A DNA stretch of 64,000 bases from Paramoeba atlantica (lineage: Eukaryota; Discosea), in assembly GCA_977017575.1 (NCBI GenBank), contig CDRNVI010000004.1, positions 124,001 to 188,000 on the forward strand, given 5' to 3'. This document shows, piece after piece, positions 31,868 to 41,838 of this stretch. The number at the start of each line of letters is the position of its first letter. Position 1 is the stretch's first letter. Made by a program: the position numbers and the translations under genes. Under the pieces are notes generated by a model. The model was not told where the DNA came from and did no database searches. It worked only from the letters and a program-made list of their open reading frames with translations.

Positions 31868-34516
31868 CTAATCCTTGTCAAGGCTGCAGGCAAGTAGATT
31901 TGAAAAATAATCTAATGAGGTCTCGAATTCATTCGGCAGAATGACGTCAACCGCGTAAAGCGTTTCTACAGCTTTTATTAAACATCTATGTGACATATTT
32001 CTTTCAGCTGACGTGATCGAAACGCATTTGTCTGTAACATAGCGTAAAAAGCGGAGTAGGTGAATGAGAAAAGGAATAAATTTAGTCATTTCAGCACGTA
32101 TTTCCTTAAGTATAGTTCCGCAGTGCTTTTTCTGGATAAACAACCCCATACCTTTCCTGGTACCCATTTCCGCGAGCCCATCAACCGACATGTCAGTACT
32201 GTGCTTCCGGATGCAAAACTGAACCAGTGTTTGGACGTCATCAGTATGACGCATTCTGGCGATGCCTCCCCTGTGTGCGGCTCCCCGATTCACATGGCTT
32301 CTTTCCTCCCAATCTCCCGTAGAGTTATCCTCTTCGATATCTCCTACGCCATCAACAGAGCGCATTGAGTCACACGCCGTCTCCTCCACTTCTCTCATAT
32401 CATGACCGCCACTGAGAAGTGCTTCGCGAAACGCGAGTTCTCGCAATGTGCTGTTTCGCGTGAAAAGGACGCGAATCAAAGTCGTGTAAAGGCTTAACAT
32501 TTTACATAAATACAGAGGCACGGAATACTCAAGCTCCGACGGCGAGTCAGCATCCACTTTTTCTAATAGTTTTTGCATACGACACAATATTTCATGAAGA
32601 AACAGACAAAATTCAGCTCGGAGGGGAGAGGGTGTAGATGTCTTACCAGCAGGCAACTCCATACAATACATATTCTTCTCCGATAACTCGATTAAACCGA
32701 GGAGGCAAGAACTCACAAACCGAATCTCATTAATGTGCTTACATGTAACAGCGTCTAGGGAATAGTTGTTTGCTGTCTGTTTCCATACCGTTTTCCAGCT
32801 TAAGCAGCCTACCTCGTTCAAAAGTCGTGTCAGTGTACTATACGTTCCTATAGTCGCAAGGTAGCGAATAAAGTCATAAAAGATAGTAAGGTCCGAGTCA
32901 TCTCTTGGGAGGAGAAGAAGGGCAACTCGTGTGAGAGCCTCCTCTATACGTTTGTTCGCATGAAAATATAACGATTGCTTTGCAATGTTTCGTGATAATA
33001 TGCTGAGAGCATGAAAATAGTGAAAACGGGTGTCCAGTGTAACGTCGTTGTTTTCACTTCGCAACAGACTCACTGCCAGTTCTTCATTTTGTTGTGGATT
33101 ACCCGATAGAAGAGTTGAATACCGAATGGTCTCCCCTCGTGATTTGCCGAGTAGCACAGGTTTTGTCATTTTCCCACCACCCACGTAGGCCACCACGCCG
33201 TTTCGAATACTGGTCTCGTAGTCAGCTAAGTCCGTACGAACCGAGAGGCACCATAGATGGATGAGGTGTGAAAGAATGTGTAAAACAGCACCTTCATTTT
33301 TTTGGTATCGCAAGACAGTGTGATGCAGCATCGTGTAGATGTATCGTGTCAAGACTTTGTTATCGAACGTTTTATTGCCCGGAACTTGTTCCGTACCTCC
33401 GGTAGGGCCTCGTGAAATTTTTTCCAAACGTTTCCAAAATTGATTTGCTAGCACTGGTGTCATACAGGCGTGATTCAACAGATAACAATACAACCACGTC
33501 AGGAGTGAGATACCGAGTTCATCTACATCCACCTTAATCGTTCCGTTTACAATATTGGAAAGGAAGGAGGATTCAATGCATTTCCGATTTCTCGGTAGCG
33601 CTGAGTGATTAGATCCCTCGCGCAGAAGTGATCCCCATAGTTTCTTGTTCCTAGCACATATTTCCAGTATATAAGGTGTACAAAGAAGCAACGTTCGGTT
33701 GCGCTGACAGATGCGGTCACACAATGCATTAAACATTGGAACGTCCGTCGATTCCATTTTTTCCGGCAGGATGGAGAGACCGTGAATAATGAAATCTGAT
33801 GCATCCTGCGGCGGTAAATGACGGTTTGCCAACTTTTTCCAAAGTCTTCGCAATCCACCTAAGCCAGCATTTTGACACGTCGCTATTCTTACCAAACATC
33901 TTACGGGAAGAGAACGATTGGTCACCATTTTTTCAGCGCGTGCTTTCCATACTTCAGACACTTCTTCGGGATGCTTTTGCTGCAAAACTAGAAACAACTC
34001 TAGAAAAATCCCATCCGAGGTGTCCTTTAAAAGGTAAGGATTGACAACCAATAATCTTCGAAGCAAAGGTAAATGTACATTATTATGAAGAGCAAAGAAG
34101 GATAAAATGACATGAATCTCTTGCGTTGAAAGCGAAAGGGTGGGTCTTTCACCGTGCTTAGATCTTGTTGATGTGGGCAATTCTTTTCTCCCCTGTGACC
34201 CCCCCTGCCTTTCTGCAGGACACGAGAGCTCCTTCCTGTTCTCAATATCAGCATTCCACAGAGATGCTGCATTATAGCACAAAGTCTGAAAGAAAAGAGG
34301 ATACGCAACACCCAATCGGGTGATATTACTCATCAAAGTAAATACGGTATTACGAGGGAAAACATGACGACCTTCTCTAATTTCTTTAATAAGCTTTTCG
34401 GGAGGATCAACGCTCGGACTGTTCAATACAAGATCCAAAGACTCAAGGAGTAATCCGGGTGCAATACGTTTGAGGGCGATAGATCTCTCAATCAGTCGAC
34501 TAATGACTCGTTGCAT
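31868..34516 (-). CDS. Large helical protein of unknown function, 882 codons
   Basis: A single uninterrupted minus-strand frame from ATG to TAG. The N-terminus (MQRVISRLIERSIALKRIAP) is an amphipathic basic helix without acidic residues except one Glu, so mitochondrial targeting is plausible. Most of the chain is Leu-rich helices without low complexity, apart from short charged loops near residues 100-120 and 720-760. There are no visible transmembrane spans, zinc motifs or enzyme signatures. The texture recalls alpha-helical repeat RNA-binding proteins (FASTK/OPR/RAP-like), but I see no C-terminal RAP domain, so that is only a suggestion. The open frame, lack of repeats and average codon use support a host gene rather than a TE. 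Confidence 0.65.
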   Translation of the reverse strand: MQRVISRLIERSIALKRIAPGLLLESLDLVLNSPSVDPPEKLIKEIREGRHVFPRNTVFTLMSNITRLGVAYPLFFQTLCYNAASLWNADIENRKELSCPAERQGGSQGRKELPTSTRSKHGERPTLSLSTQEIHVILSFFALHNNVHLPLLRRLLVVNPYLLKDTSDGIFLELFLVLQQKHPEEVSEVWKARAEKMVTNRSLPVRCLVRIATCQNAGLGGLRRLWKKLANRHLPPQDASDFIIHGLSILPEKMESTDVPMFNALCDRICQRNRTLLLCTPYILEICARNKKLWGSLLREGSNHSALPRNRKCIESSFLSNIVNGTIKVDVDELGISLLTWLYCYLLNHACMTPVLANQFWKRLEKISRGPTGGTEQVPGNKTFDNKVLTRYIYTMLHHTVLRYQKNEGAVLHILSHLIHLWCLSVRTDLADYETSIRNGVVAYVGGGKMTKPVLLGKSRGETIRYSTLLSGNPQQNEELAVSLLRSENNDVTLDTRFHYFHALSILSRNIAKQSLYFHANKRIEEALTRVALLLLPRDDSDLTIFYDFIRYLATIGTYSTLTRLLNEVGCLSWKTVWKQTANNYSLDAVTCKHINEIRFVSSCLLGLIELSEKNMYCMELPAGKTSTPSPLRAEFCLFLHEILCRMQKLLEKVDADSPSELEYSVPLYLCKMLSLYTTLIRVLFTRNSTLRELAFREALLSGGHDMREVEETACDSMRSVDGVGDIEEDNSTGDWEERSHVNRGAAHRGGIARMRHTDDVQTLVQFCIRKHSTDMSVDGLAEMGTRKGMGLFIQKKHCGTILKEIRAEMTKFIPFLIHLLRFLRYVTDKCVSITSAERNMSHRCLIKAVETLYAVDVILPNEFETSLDYFSNLLACSLDKD

Positions 34517-34683
34517 AAGGAAATGGTATTAGAGGAACTAGAGGAATCGTGTTATATACCGTCAGAGTACTTATTAACTGAATAAAAATCATTGGAATAA
34601 ATATTAAATGGGGGTACGACTTAATGTACCGGGTACCCTTTTATACCGGGGGGGTATAATCGCTACCCAATATACCCCCCCTG

Positions 34684-34774
34684 GGCACCGTGGAAAACAA
34701 GGGGGTGGGGGGTATAAACGCTCAAAAAAAAATAGAGCGTTTATACTCCCCACCCCCTTGTTTTCCACAGTGCC
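34684..34774. repeat. 40-bp inverted repeat (foldback)
   Basis: The arms 34684-34723 and 34735-34774 are complementary with one or two mismatches, starting GGCACCGTGGAAAACAAGGG, with an A-rich loop. It contains G/C runs like the other foldbacks in the window. Confidence 0.85.
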
Positions 34775-34849
34775 ATCATGTAATGCGCCTTTTAACCTCC
34801 TTGGTTACGATTGTCTACAACGCTTTCCCGCTTTAGTCGTATTAAAATA

Positions 34850-35230
34850 TTGCGGTGGTTGTATAACTACCGCTCTACCCTCGTTTATTGAAAAAAAAGT
34901 GAACAAAAACAGTGAAAATATAAAGCGGAACACATTACTATACCCCCCCTGCTTATGAGTTCCCTCGTTTTGAGAAAAAGGAACTCATAAGCGTACCAGA
35001 CCAGAAATCGAGCCGTAATAAAACGAAAATTCGGGCCAGCGGCGCGAAGCGCCGCGGGTTCTCATTTACAATGATACTGGCACTAAAAAAAATTTCCGCT
35101 TAGTGTGCAAGTCTGCACAGCAGCCTGACGTACAGTAGTTGGGACATTGCGGTGGTTGTATAACTACCGCTCTACCCTCGATTATTGAAAAAAAAGCGAA
35201 CAAAAACAGTGAAAATATAAAGAGGAACAC
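34850..35230 (+). repeat. 84-bp direct repeat pair
   Basis: The copies 34850-34933 and 35147-35230 differ at only a few bases (TTGCGGTGGTTGTATAACTA at the start, AAAACAGTGAAAATATAAAG near the end). They flank about 210 bp carrying a foldback (34946-34994) and a GC hairpin. This could be a duplication made by insertion or a solo-repeat structure. Confidence 0.7.
34946..35055. repeat. Foldback GCTTATGAGTTCC plus GCGAAGC hairpin
   Basis: After a C-run, GCTTATGAGTTCC and its inverse enclose a T-run/A-run loop. At 35039-35055 stands GCGGCGC-GAA-GCGCCGC, a 7-bp GC stem with a GAA triloop. Confidence 0.65.
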
Positions 35231-35394
35231 TGTAATATAAACCCCCCTTCATCAATAAGACGCCCCACCTTATTTTTGGCACAGCGCGACGTGGAGTGTT
35301 TATTCAATGCAGAATCATATTTAGATCTGCAGAGGTAAATTTCTACCTATGCTACGGTCGCATACGACGACCCCGCATAGGCTGTTTTACTAGC

Positions 35395-38300
35395 CTAGCC
35401 GCCCCCTTTCCAGTCGGGTGATTCCCGGTTTAGCCAAATAACAAAGCTACTACGAATTGCTTCGCGTATGGCTTCAAGTTGGCATTCCGTGGACAGCCCT
35501 TTGTCACTCCCAAAAAGGCGGGCTACCTGCCGAAGAGAGGAAGCCGGCAATCCTCTTACACCCACCTCCATACACAGCAGATGTGTGTTCGGGTGATCCA
35601 TCCTGCGGCGATGCAATATATTCTGATATTTTTCCGTTTTGCGGCAGTGTGCCTCCGCGATGTTGTCTTCCCAGGGTACGGTCAGTTCAACGATAAATTC
35701 AGTTCCATCGTGAAGCCTGACCAGGCCATCTGGACGCAGAGTGGTTTCTAGGTCTGCCCACCAACTTGGGAGGTTACGGAGGCCCTCGAGGTCGAATGAG
35801 GCCCAGGAGGTGTTGGGGGAGCCGACGATCGCGTTCGCAAGGACGCTCAACACTCTGTCATGTCGATACGTGTAGCGTCCTTGGTCTAAGGATGTCCTGC
35901 AACCTGAGAGCAGGTGCCTTAAGGTTTCGGGTGCTGAGTTGCAGATACGGCAAGACACACTATTTGCACCATTCTTCCCCCATGTTCTGAGCATGGTCCG
36001 GGTAGGAAGTGGGGCTTGGACCATCACATGTGTAGCGAATCTGCTCAGTGAAGTGCTCCTAAGGCCGTTAATGGCAGCTGCAAAATCTTTCGCCTGATCT
36101 TCCTCCGTGTTCGTGTCCCACCACTGTATGGCAACCGTGGTGCGGCGTCGCAGAGCGTTAATCATACGCTCCTCGTTCAGGTCAATGAGAGTTTTCCTGG
36201 CGCGAGATCGGTCGTTCAAGCAGTGCGTTATGTGAGTTGCGGGCCGTATTTGTCCTTTCAAGCGTCTCTCCTCTTCTTCCCGTATTTTGTTCCGAAGCAC
36301 AGCTGCGGCAGCCGGATCTTTGGATTTCTTTAACTGGCACATAAGGTCTGCAGTACATTCATGCCACAGTTGCGACAGGCTCCTCAGTCCCCAGCCGCGC
36401 GATGAGTAAATTGCTTCGGGACTAGAGCCACGCGCCACGTTAATCCAACGCCGCAGGAAGTTGGTACAGAGTTTCTGGAGTCGGAGGACAAAGTTCATAG
36501 TGATGTACGGGTGGATCGTAAGCGAGAAGCGCAAGCGGGAGATAATGGCATGCTGATATATCCATAGTCGCGAAGGGAGGTCGTGGGCGCTCTTATCGAT
36601 ATTTCTGAGCCATGAATTAATGAGAGGACGTAGCTTCATGAACAGCGCACGGGACTGTTGTGCTCCAGGGGCGATGGTCATGCCCAGAAAGGTGCTACCT
36701 GCATCACAGATTTGGGGAATGGGAATGTGATTGACCAGAATTTGTGGACGGCGTGTCATGTAACCTGGGTGTTCATCGTCCGGTCGCACGGCCATGCATT
36801 GTACCCTACTCTTTTTCACGTTTATAGATAAACCTATTTTGCGGAGGATTGAGGATAGGGCTCCAAGTGCGATTTGTGACTCCTTCGGGTTGCTGGTGAG
36901 GACAGTGAGATCGTCAGCGTAGGCCTTTATAAAGCATTTCGCATTGCCTGGCAGATCGAGTCCGTACGCGGGAAAGTTAAGTGTCATATAACGCAGTACT
37001 ACTTCCATGACGATAAGGAATATAGACGGGGAGAGGGTGTCGCCTTGGAGTACCCCACGTTGCACAGGAATTGTAGAGGAGAGACCTTCATAACACTTTA
37101 TTTGCGTAGACGCTCCGTTATATAAACTACTGATGTACCCGAGGAGAGTCGGGGAGATCTTGGCCCATTGCATCGCCTCAAATATAACATTGTGTGGGAC
37201 TGAACCGAATGCGTTGGATAGGTCCAGTTGGGCTAAGCAGTATTGGAGCTTGTTCTTTCTGTAGTGCTGCAAGATTGCATCCAGCGTCTGAGTGTGTTCC
37301 AGTGTCCCGTTGATGGCCGGTAGGAAACCCTTTTGGATTGATGGATCAATTACTGCTGCCTCGACCAGATGGCGGTTTATTTTGCGACTTATGATCGAAT
37401 GGAGAAGCTTAGCTAGAACACTGATGAGACTGATGGGGCGCCAGTTTTGGGGTTGATCGTGAGCTCCATTTTTATGAATTAGGCGGGTAACAGAGCATTT
37501 CCAGGAAGGTGGGCAAGTGCGATACTTGAGCAACGCGTTGAAGACTGTAGCGATGTGTGAGTGTACGCCGTGACACCGTTTTAGGATGGTATATGTGATG
37601 GTGTCTTGACCTGGGGCACTGCCATTCCTTTTCGAGATTAGAGCGTCGGATATTTCGGTCGGGGTCAGCTCTTCCCATGACATGTCGACAAGAGGACGGG
37701 TCCCAAGCGAGTCAGACGGAGGAATGTGGTATTCCTCTGAAGGAGCAGAAAGTGTATCACCAAAGTGCTTTTCCACGCTGTGCACATCGCATGTAGGATA
37801 GGAGGCTGGGGCTTCAAGACCGATAGGTTTGTCCAATGTTTCGCTAGCGGCGGTCCATGGGTTTCTGTTAAAGCGTTTCAGTGCCCGGCGTTGTTCGAGT
37901 GTTTGCCGCGGTGCGGTGGCCTCCGCATGATAAACCCTTTCACCTTTTTTGGTTTCCTTGATCGTTCGTTTTAAGGCGTTCCTGTCTGCCTTTCCATGTG
38001 TATAGCGTAGTTTTGTCTGCAGTTCTTTTAGGTGCCGGGAGAAGGACGAGGCTATTTTTTCGCTTTCCAAGGGTCTGCATCGGGTCTTTGCGTGACCTTT
38101 CTTTGTGCGGATTAAAAAGCCTTTCGTGGGATTCACGTCGCGAGCAACCTCGTAGGTAGAGACAGATAGTATGGAGCTCAGGAGTTCGGCGTTCCTAACG
38201 GCGGAATCTATGTCTTGTTCAGGAGTGAGTAATGCACTACACCTTTTGAGAGCCTTGGTCTCAACGTCGTGCCACTGTGCGTCCGTTAAGTTGATACATA

Positions 38301-40005
38301 TCTTTCCCCCTTGGATGTACCTGGCTGTTCGGAGTAGGTAATCGAGATCCTGTTCTTTATACTCCTGCAGGTCTGGTGGAACCGCCGAGCGAGGTACTTT
38401 GGATTCCTGGGCAGAGCTGGTCTCGGCGGCAGTGGAACCTGCAGTTGGAGGAGCAGCGGGACCGAAGACTTTACAGCAACGATGAGCACACCCGAGTTTG
38501 TCGCGGCAGGTGTGGCGGCAGGGTTGTGCAAAGGATTGCAAAGAGGGTACACGACTGGGTGGGTCTGCTATGCGATATGCTGGAAGCTCCGGAATAGCTT
38601 CTAAGACCGGCGGAGTTTCGTCGATGGGTGTGTGTCGATGTAGGGTTATCACATAATCTGCAAGCCCGGGAATTTCGGAGCCGTTTAGTCTCTTAAGAAC
38701 GGCTTTACTGAGAGTACCCGGAGAGGAATAGTAATCTGAAAGTTTTAGGGCTGCATCCTGGTACAGAGATACCCAACTGGAGTGGCGCGAAGACTTGTCC
38801 GGGCTTCCGACTTTGTGAATTGTAATGAAATCGCACGCCCCATGGTCCATCAGTTCTTCTACGGAACATCCTCTTACTATGATGTCGTGCGTGGGGTTGC
38901 CAGAGTTCAGCGCCTTCGAAATGGCTGCCTGCGCTCCCTGCAGGGAGCTAATCCTGCTGCGTGTGATTTGACTTTCGCAGGCAGCTCGTACGTCCGGAAA
39001 ATATAACCATTCTTGGGCACTTGCTAGGCGAAGTTTCAGAGGCTTTGATCGGGATTGTATAAAATGTAGGCATTGTTTCCCTTTCTCTGTCGAGCGACGT
39101 CTTTCTACAGGGACCCCCGAATTCCCAGAAGGCACGTCGTGAGGGACCTTCTCGAATACCCATTCCGGAACTTCGTCGTCCGCAGTGCAGAGAGGGAACG
39201 GTGGTTCTGTCAAGAGTCCTTCTGAGTCGTCGGTATGGTGGGGTGACTTTATACGATTAATAAGTAGTTTCTCTACGCCGCGGCGTGTGGGACTAGGCGT
39301 GAACGAGACGTTCCAGGACTCCGGCACTATCGAAAGATTCTGTGGCGGCGATAAAGGGGCAGGGAGGTACGGGACTTTCTCTGCTTTGGAGTTGTCGGAA
39401 GTGTCCACCCCTGCGTCGTGCTCGGGCGTGCTGCTGGGATGGTCGCGATATGGTTCATCAGTTATCCGGTCTGGGGGGTGCTTTTCGGTATCAGAGGAAG
39501 AGATACGTGCGGGTGACGATGTTGTGATGCCAGGGGTAAGCCCTCTTTTGCAGCAAAGGTGGCCACACGTGGTTTTGTCCTTACAGGGATGTTTACATGG
39601 TAGATTGTATGGGTTCTGAGGCTCTGGTTCGGGCTGTCGAGCGCTGAGGCGCAATGTCGGTCCTTCCTGCAGCTTTTCTATAGCGAATTCGGGAGATTCT
39701 CGCTTGGGAGATAGTTGGGACCCTCGGTTTACGGTCTTGGGAGTCATCTTTCTGAGAGGCGGTGGTTTCGCTCGTGCTTCCGGGGGAGGGATGCCAAGGA
39801 GGCCTTTACATAATTCATACGCAAGATTGATAGCTGTTGAGGAGATAGTATGTTGTTTTCCTTCCGGAGGAGAAGAAGGGGATTTCCGAAAGGTGGGCAC
39901 CTTACTTGCTTCACGCTGATCAGCTCTGTTGGCATGCGTTGTAGCAGGGTTGTCGCTGTTTGATCTTGCGATTCCTGGGGCAATCAATTTTCTCTTCGCC
40001 GACAT
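35395..40005 (-). CDS. R2-like LINE ORF2: reverse transcriptase plus RLE endonuclease
   Basis: The minus-strand frame is open from 40110, but the most natural start is the ATG at 40005 (MSAKRKL), which overlaps the end of ORF1 by 22 nt. Two Cys/His modules (CKHPCKDKTTCGHLCCKR near 39590-39546 and a CRHTCRDKLGCAHRCCK variant near 38520-38471) lie in the N-terminal half. The RT follows with NWRPISLISVLAKLLH, QLDLSNAFGSVPHN, GVLQGDTLSPSIF and a catalytic AYADD (bases 36910-36924). The C-terminal zinc motif CRICNSAPETLRHLLSGC precedes GRYTYRHDRVL and the RLE core RPDGLV then FIVELTVPWE and KTEKYQNIL. No internal stop is present, so the element may be recent. A GAATAAA signal lies about 90 bp downstream. 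Confidence 0.9.
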   Translation of the reverse strand: MSAKRKLIAPGIARSNSDNPATTHANRADQREASKVPTFRKSPSSPPEGKQHTISSTAINLAYELCKGLLGIPPPEARAKPPPLRKMTPKTVNRGSQLSPKRESPEFAIEKLQEGPTLRLSARQPEPEPQNPYNLPCKHPCKDKTTCGHLCCKRGLTPGITTSSPARISSSDTEKHPPDRITDEPYRDHPSSTPEHDAGVDTSDNSKAEKVPYLPAPLSPPQNLSIVPESWNVSFTPSPTRRGVEKLLINRIKSPHHTDDSEGLLTEPPFPLCTADDEVPEWVFEKVPHDVPSGNSGVPVERRRSTEKGKQCLHFIQSRSKPLKLRLASAQEWLYFPDVRAACESQITRSRISSLQGAQAAISKALNSGNPTHDIIVRGCSVEELMDHGACDFITIHKVGSPDKSSRHSSWVSLYQDAALKLSDYYSSPGTLSKAVLKRLNGSEIPGLADYVITLHRHTPIDETPPVLEAIPELPAYRIADPPSRVPSLQSFAQPCRHTCRDKLGCAHRCCKVFGPAAPPTAGSTAAETSSAQESKVPRSAVPPDLQEYKEQDLDYLLRTARYIQGGKICINLTDAQWHDVETKALKRCSALLTPEQDIDSAVRNAELLSSILSVSTYEVARDVNPTKGFLIRTKKGHAKTRCRPLESEKIASSFSRHLKELQTKLRYTHGKADRNALKRTIKETKKGERVYHAEATAPRQTLEQRRALKRFNRNPWTAASETLDKPIGLEAPASYPTCDVHSVEKHFGDTLSAPSEEYHIPPSDSLGTRPLVDMSWEELTPTEISDALISKRNGSAPGQDTITYTILKRCHGVHSHIATVFNALLKYRTCPPSWKCSVTRLIHKNGAHDQPQNWRPISLISVLAKLLHSIISRKINRHLVEAAVIDPSIQKGFLPAINGTLEHTQTLDAILQHYRKNKLQYCLAQLDLSNAFGSVPHNVIFEAMQWAKISPTLLGYISSLYNGASTQIKCYEGLSSTIPVQRGVLQGDTLSPSIFLIVMEVVLRYMTLNFPAYGLDLPGNAKCFIKAYADDLTVLTSNPKESQIALGALSSILRKIGLSINVKKSRVQCMAVRPDDEHPGYMTRRPQILVNHIPIPQICDAGSTFLGMTIAPGAQQSRALFMKLRPLINSWLRNIDKSAHDLPSRLWIYQHAIISRLRFSLTIHPYITMNFVLRLQKLCTNFLRRWINVARGSSPEAIYSSRGWGLRSLSQLWHECTADLMCQLKKSKDPAAAAVLRNKIREEEERRLKGQIRPATHITHCLNDRSRARKTLIDLNEERMINALRRRTTVAIQWWDTNTEEDQAKDFAAAINGLRSTSLSRFATHVMVQAPLPTRTMLRTWGKNGANSVSCRICNSAPETLRHLLSGCRTSLDQGRYTYRHDRVLSVLANAIVGSPNTSWASFDLEGLRNLPSWWADLETTLRPDGLVRLHDGTEFIVELTVPWEDNIAEAHCRKTEKYQNILHRRRMDHPNTHLLCMEVGVRGLPASSLRQVARLFGSDKGLSTECQLEAIREAIRSSFVIWLNRESPDWKGGG

Positions 40006-40856
40006 TTCTCCCTCGACGTGTTTCCTTGAGCGTTCGTAGTGGTTGGAGCCCTCGCTTGTGGATCTTCCGTGTTCGAGGAGTTCTGCGCAGTTTGGGGTTT
40101 GCCCGCACATTGAAATATGGGCTTGGTCAAGTGGCGCAGTACTTTCACCATAAAGCCCCCAGAGTCTCCTGCCAGATTTTGACTCCCATTGTCGCGCGTA
40201 CTGCTTTGTGGATCTAGTCTAGGTGCACTACCGGCGCTCGTACAAGTGGTGTGGAGGTGACGTTTACAACAGGGGTGCCCGCAATTCGCCTTATCCTTGC
40301 AGATATGTTTGCACGGGGCGATAGGTTCAGGTACATCCTTTACTCCTTCAGATGATGGGGCTTCAGAGGACATTGTGTTTGTTTCCGTCCTCCTCGTTAC
40401 ATCGGTAACAGTATTCCCTTGGGATACATGTGTGGTACTATCTTCGGGAACACAGGTAGGAAGAAGATGTCGTTTACAACATGGGTGGCCGCACAGACTC
40501 TTGTCTTTGCAGGGATGCTTGCATTGTGAAATGTTAAGGGGCTGAGTGGACGGCGGATTCGGCGCAGTCTTGCAGCAGGGATGGCCGCATTTTGTTTTCT
40601 CCTTACAAGTATGTTTACATCGCCGGGTCGTATTTATTGCGGTTTCCTTCTTTTCAGTGTTTGTTTTCAGTGAACCTCTCATAGGAGCTTTGGAGCTGAC
40701 TCGGTAGGAGTTTGCATGTTGAGCTGCATGTTCCTTGGCCTCGCGTTCAGCACCTGTCAGAGAGGTGGCGGATCGGCTAGTTACGTTGCCTAGTCTCTTA
40801 TGAGAGTCCTGCAACGCCTGTGAGATTTCCCCACTTCTGGCATGTGGCGAGGTCAT
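39984..40856 (-). CDS. R2-like LINE ORF1 with three Cys/His modules
   Basis: The open frame starts at 40898; the ATG at 40856 (MTSPHARSG) gives 290 residues. Three modules with the pattern C-x3-C-x-(D/E)-K-x2-C-G-H-x-C-C-K lie near 40625-40575, 40515-40465 and 40310-40260, separated by Ser/Thr/Asn-rich linkers. Two more are in ORF2. I recall similar Cys/His knuckles in Mer3/HFM1-type helicases, but that is memory, not a search. In LINEs the first ORF usually binds the RNA template, so nucleic-acid binding is the likely role. The end overlaps the ORF2 start by 22 nt in another frame, suggesting re-initiation or frameshifting. Confidence 0.75.
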   Translation of the reverse strand: MTSPHARSGEISQALQDSHKRLGNVTSRSATSLTGAEREAKEHAAQHANSYRVSSKAPMRGSLKTNTEKKETAINTTRRCKHTCKEKTKCGHPCCKTAPNPPSTQPLNISQCKHPCKDKSLCGHPCCKRHLLPTCVPEDSTTHVSQGNTVTDVTRRTETNTMSSEAPSSEGVKDVPEPIAPCKHICKDKANCGHPCCKRHLHTTCTSAGSAPRLDPQSSTRDNGSQNLAGDSGGFMVKVLRHLTKPIFQCAGKPQTAQNSSNTEDPQARAPTTTNAQGNTSREKCRRREN

Positions 40857-40948
40857 GAAGGGTCGTAAAAGTAGGGGAAAATAAACAACAAGCAACAAGG
40901 TACAGAAACTGTATAGTTATAGCACCATCTTGTCGTGTAAAATTTTGA

Positions 40949-41530
40949 GATCTGCCCGTTCCCGCTGTTTTTCACGAATAAAAACACACTTTTTTAATAT
41001 ATTCTTTACACAGTCATGCTAATATTAGCGGAAAAATCACATGTTCAGCGGCCAGTGGGGAGAAGGGGGGCAATATGAAAATGCGTCACAGCTCTTCGCT
41101 GGGGTGACGAGATCTCTCGTTTGCAACAAAAATAAGCAAAAACAGATAACAAACATTGAATTTGTCACGCCGTGGAATATTTGTCTTTGATTGATTTTTT
41201 CTTGAAACGGTGAAAAATCAACTTTTTCAAGCCGTCCCCGTTATTTTTCGCTTGAAGAGGCCTAAGGGGGTTAGGATATCACTTTCTCGTTCAAAATGAT
41301 GGGATCTGCACGTTCCCATCATTTTTAGATCATTTTAGAAAACGAAAAAAATCTATTTTATTTTTTTGCACCGTCATACCACACCAACTTTAAAAAACAA
41401 ACACTCCGCGGCCAGGGGGCACAAGTGGGCCAATATTAAAAAATAGCGGCGAAGCTCGTTGCTAGGGGAACAAGATCTCTCGTTTGCAATAAAAATAAGC
41501 AAAAACAGATAAAAAATTGAATTTCTCATG
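40949..41530 (-). repeat. Tandem 354-bp monomers upstream of the R2-like LINE
   Basis: About 1.6 diverged copies start at 40949 and 41303 (GATCTGCCCGTTCCCG versus GATCTGCACGTTCCCA). They share GCGGCCAG, AATAAGCAAAAACAGATAA and a block GAGATCTCTCGTTTGCAA. They lie directly 5' of the LINE's ORF1, so they may be 5'-UTR monomers of the kind seen in some LINEs. Confidence 0.6.
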
Positions 41531-41738
41531 AGAGGAAAAATTTTGATGCTCGCCTTGAGGCGTGTGTTGCTAACAACGGGGAAAAGGTGGCAAAATGGTA
41601 ATTCTTCTCTAAAATACTCCACCTTTCATAATTCTTTGTAAGTTCGAACCGAAGAAGCTTTCTAGTTTTATATAAATTTATATAAAACTAGAAAGCTCTC
41701 GAAAAGTTCTAGAAATAGTACTGGTAAAAACGGAGCCC

Positions 41739-41755
41739 GCGGCGCTTCGCGCCGC
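41739..41755. repeat. GC mini-hairpin GCGGCGCTTCGCGCCGC
   Basis: Perfect 7-bp stem with a TTC loop, identical to the reverse complement of the hairpin at 35039-35055. Surroundings are AT-rich. It lies 84 bp left of a MITE. Confidence 0.7.
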
Positions 41756-41838
41756 GTTGTTCCTTCCTGGGTTGCGTATACAATGAGTAATATGTTACTT
41801 GGTTCTGTATTAAACTTAGGTTTCGTGTTAATAATAAC

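Noticed and set aside
35039-35055. Helitron 3' terminus
   Set aside because: The GC hairpin fits, but no CTRR terminus or TC 5' end could be found for this or the other hairpins.
34850-35230. LTRs of a small LTR retrotransposon
   Set aside because: The 84-bp direct repeats lack TG...CA ends, a primer-binding site and any coding region between them.
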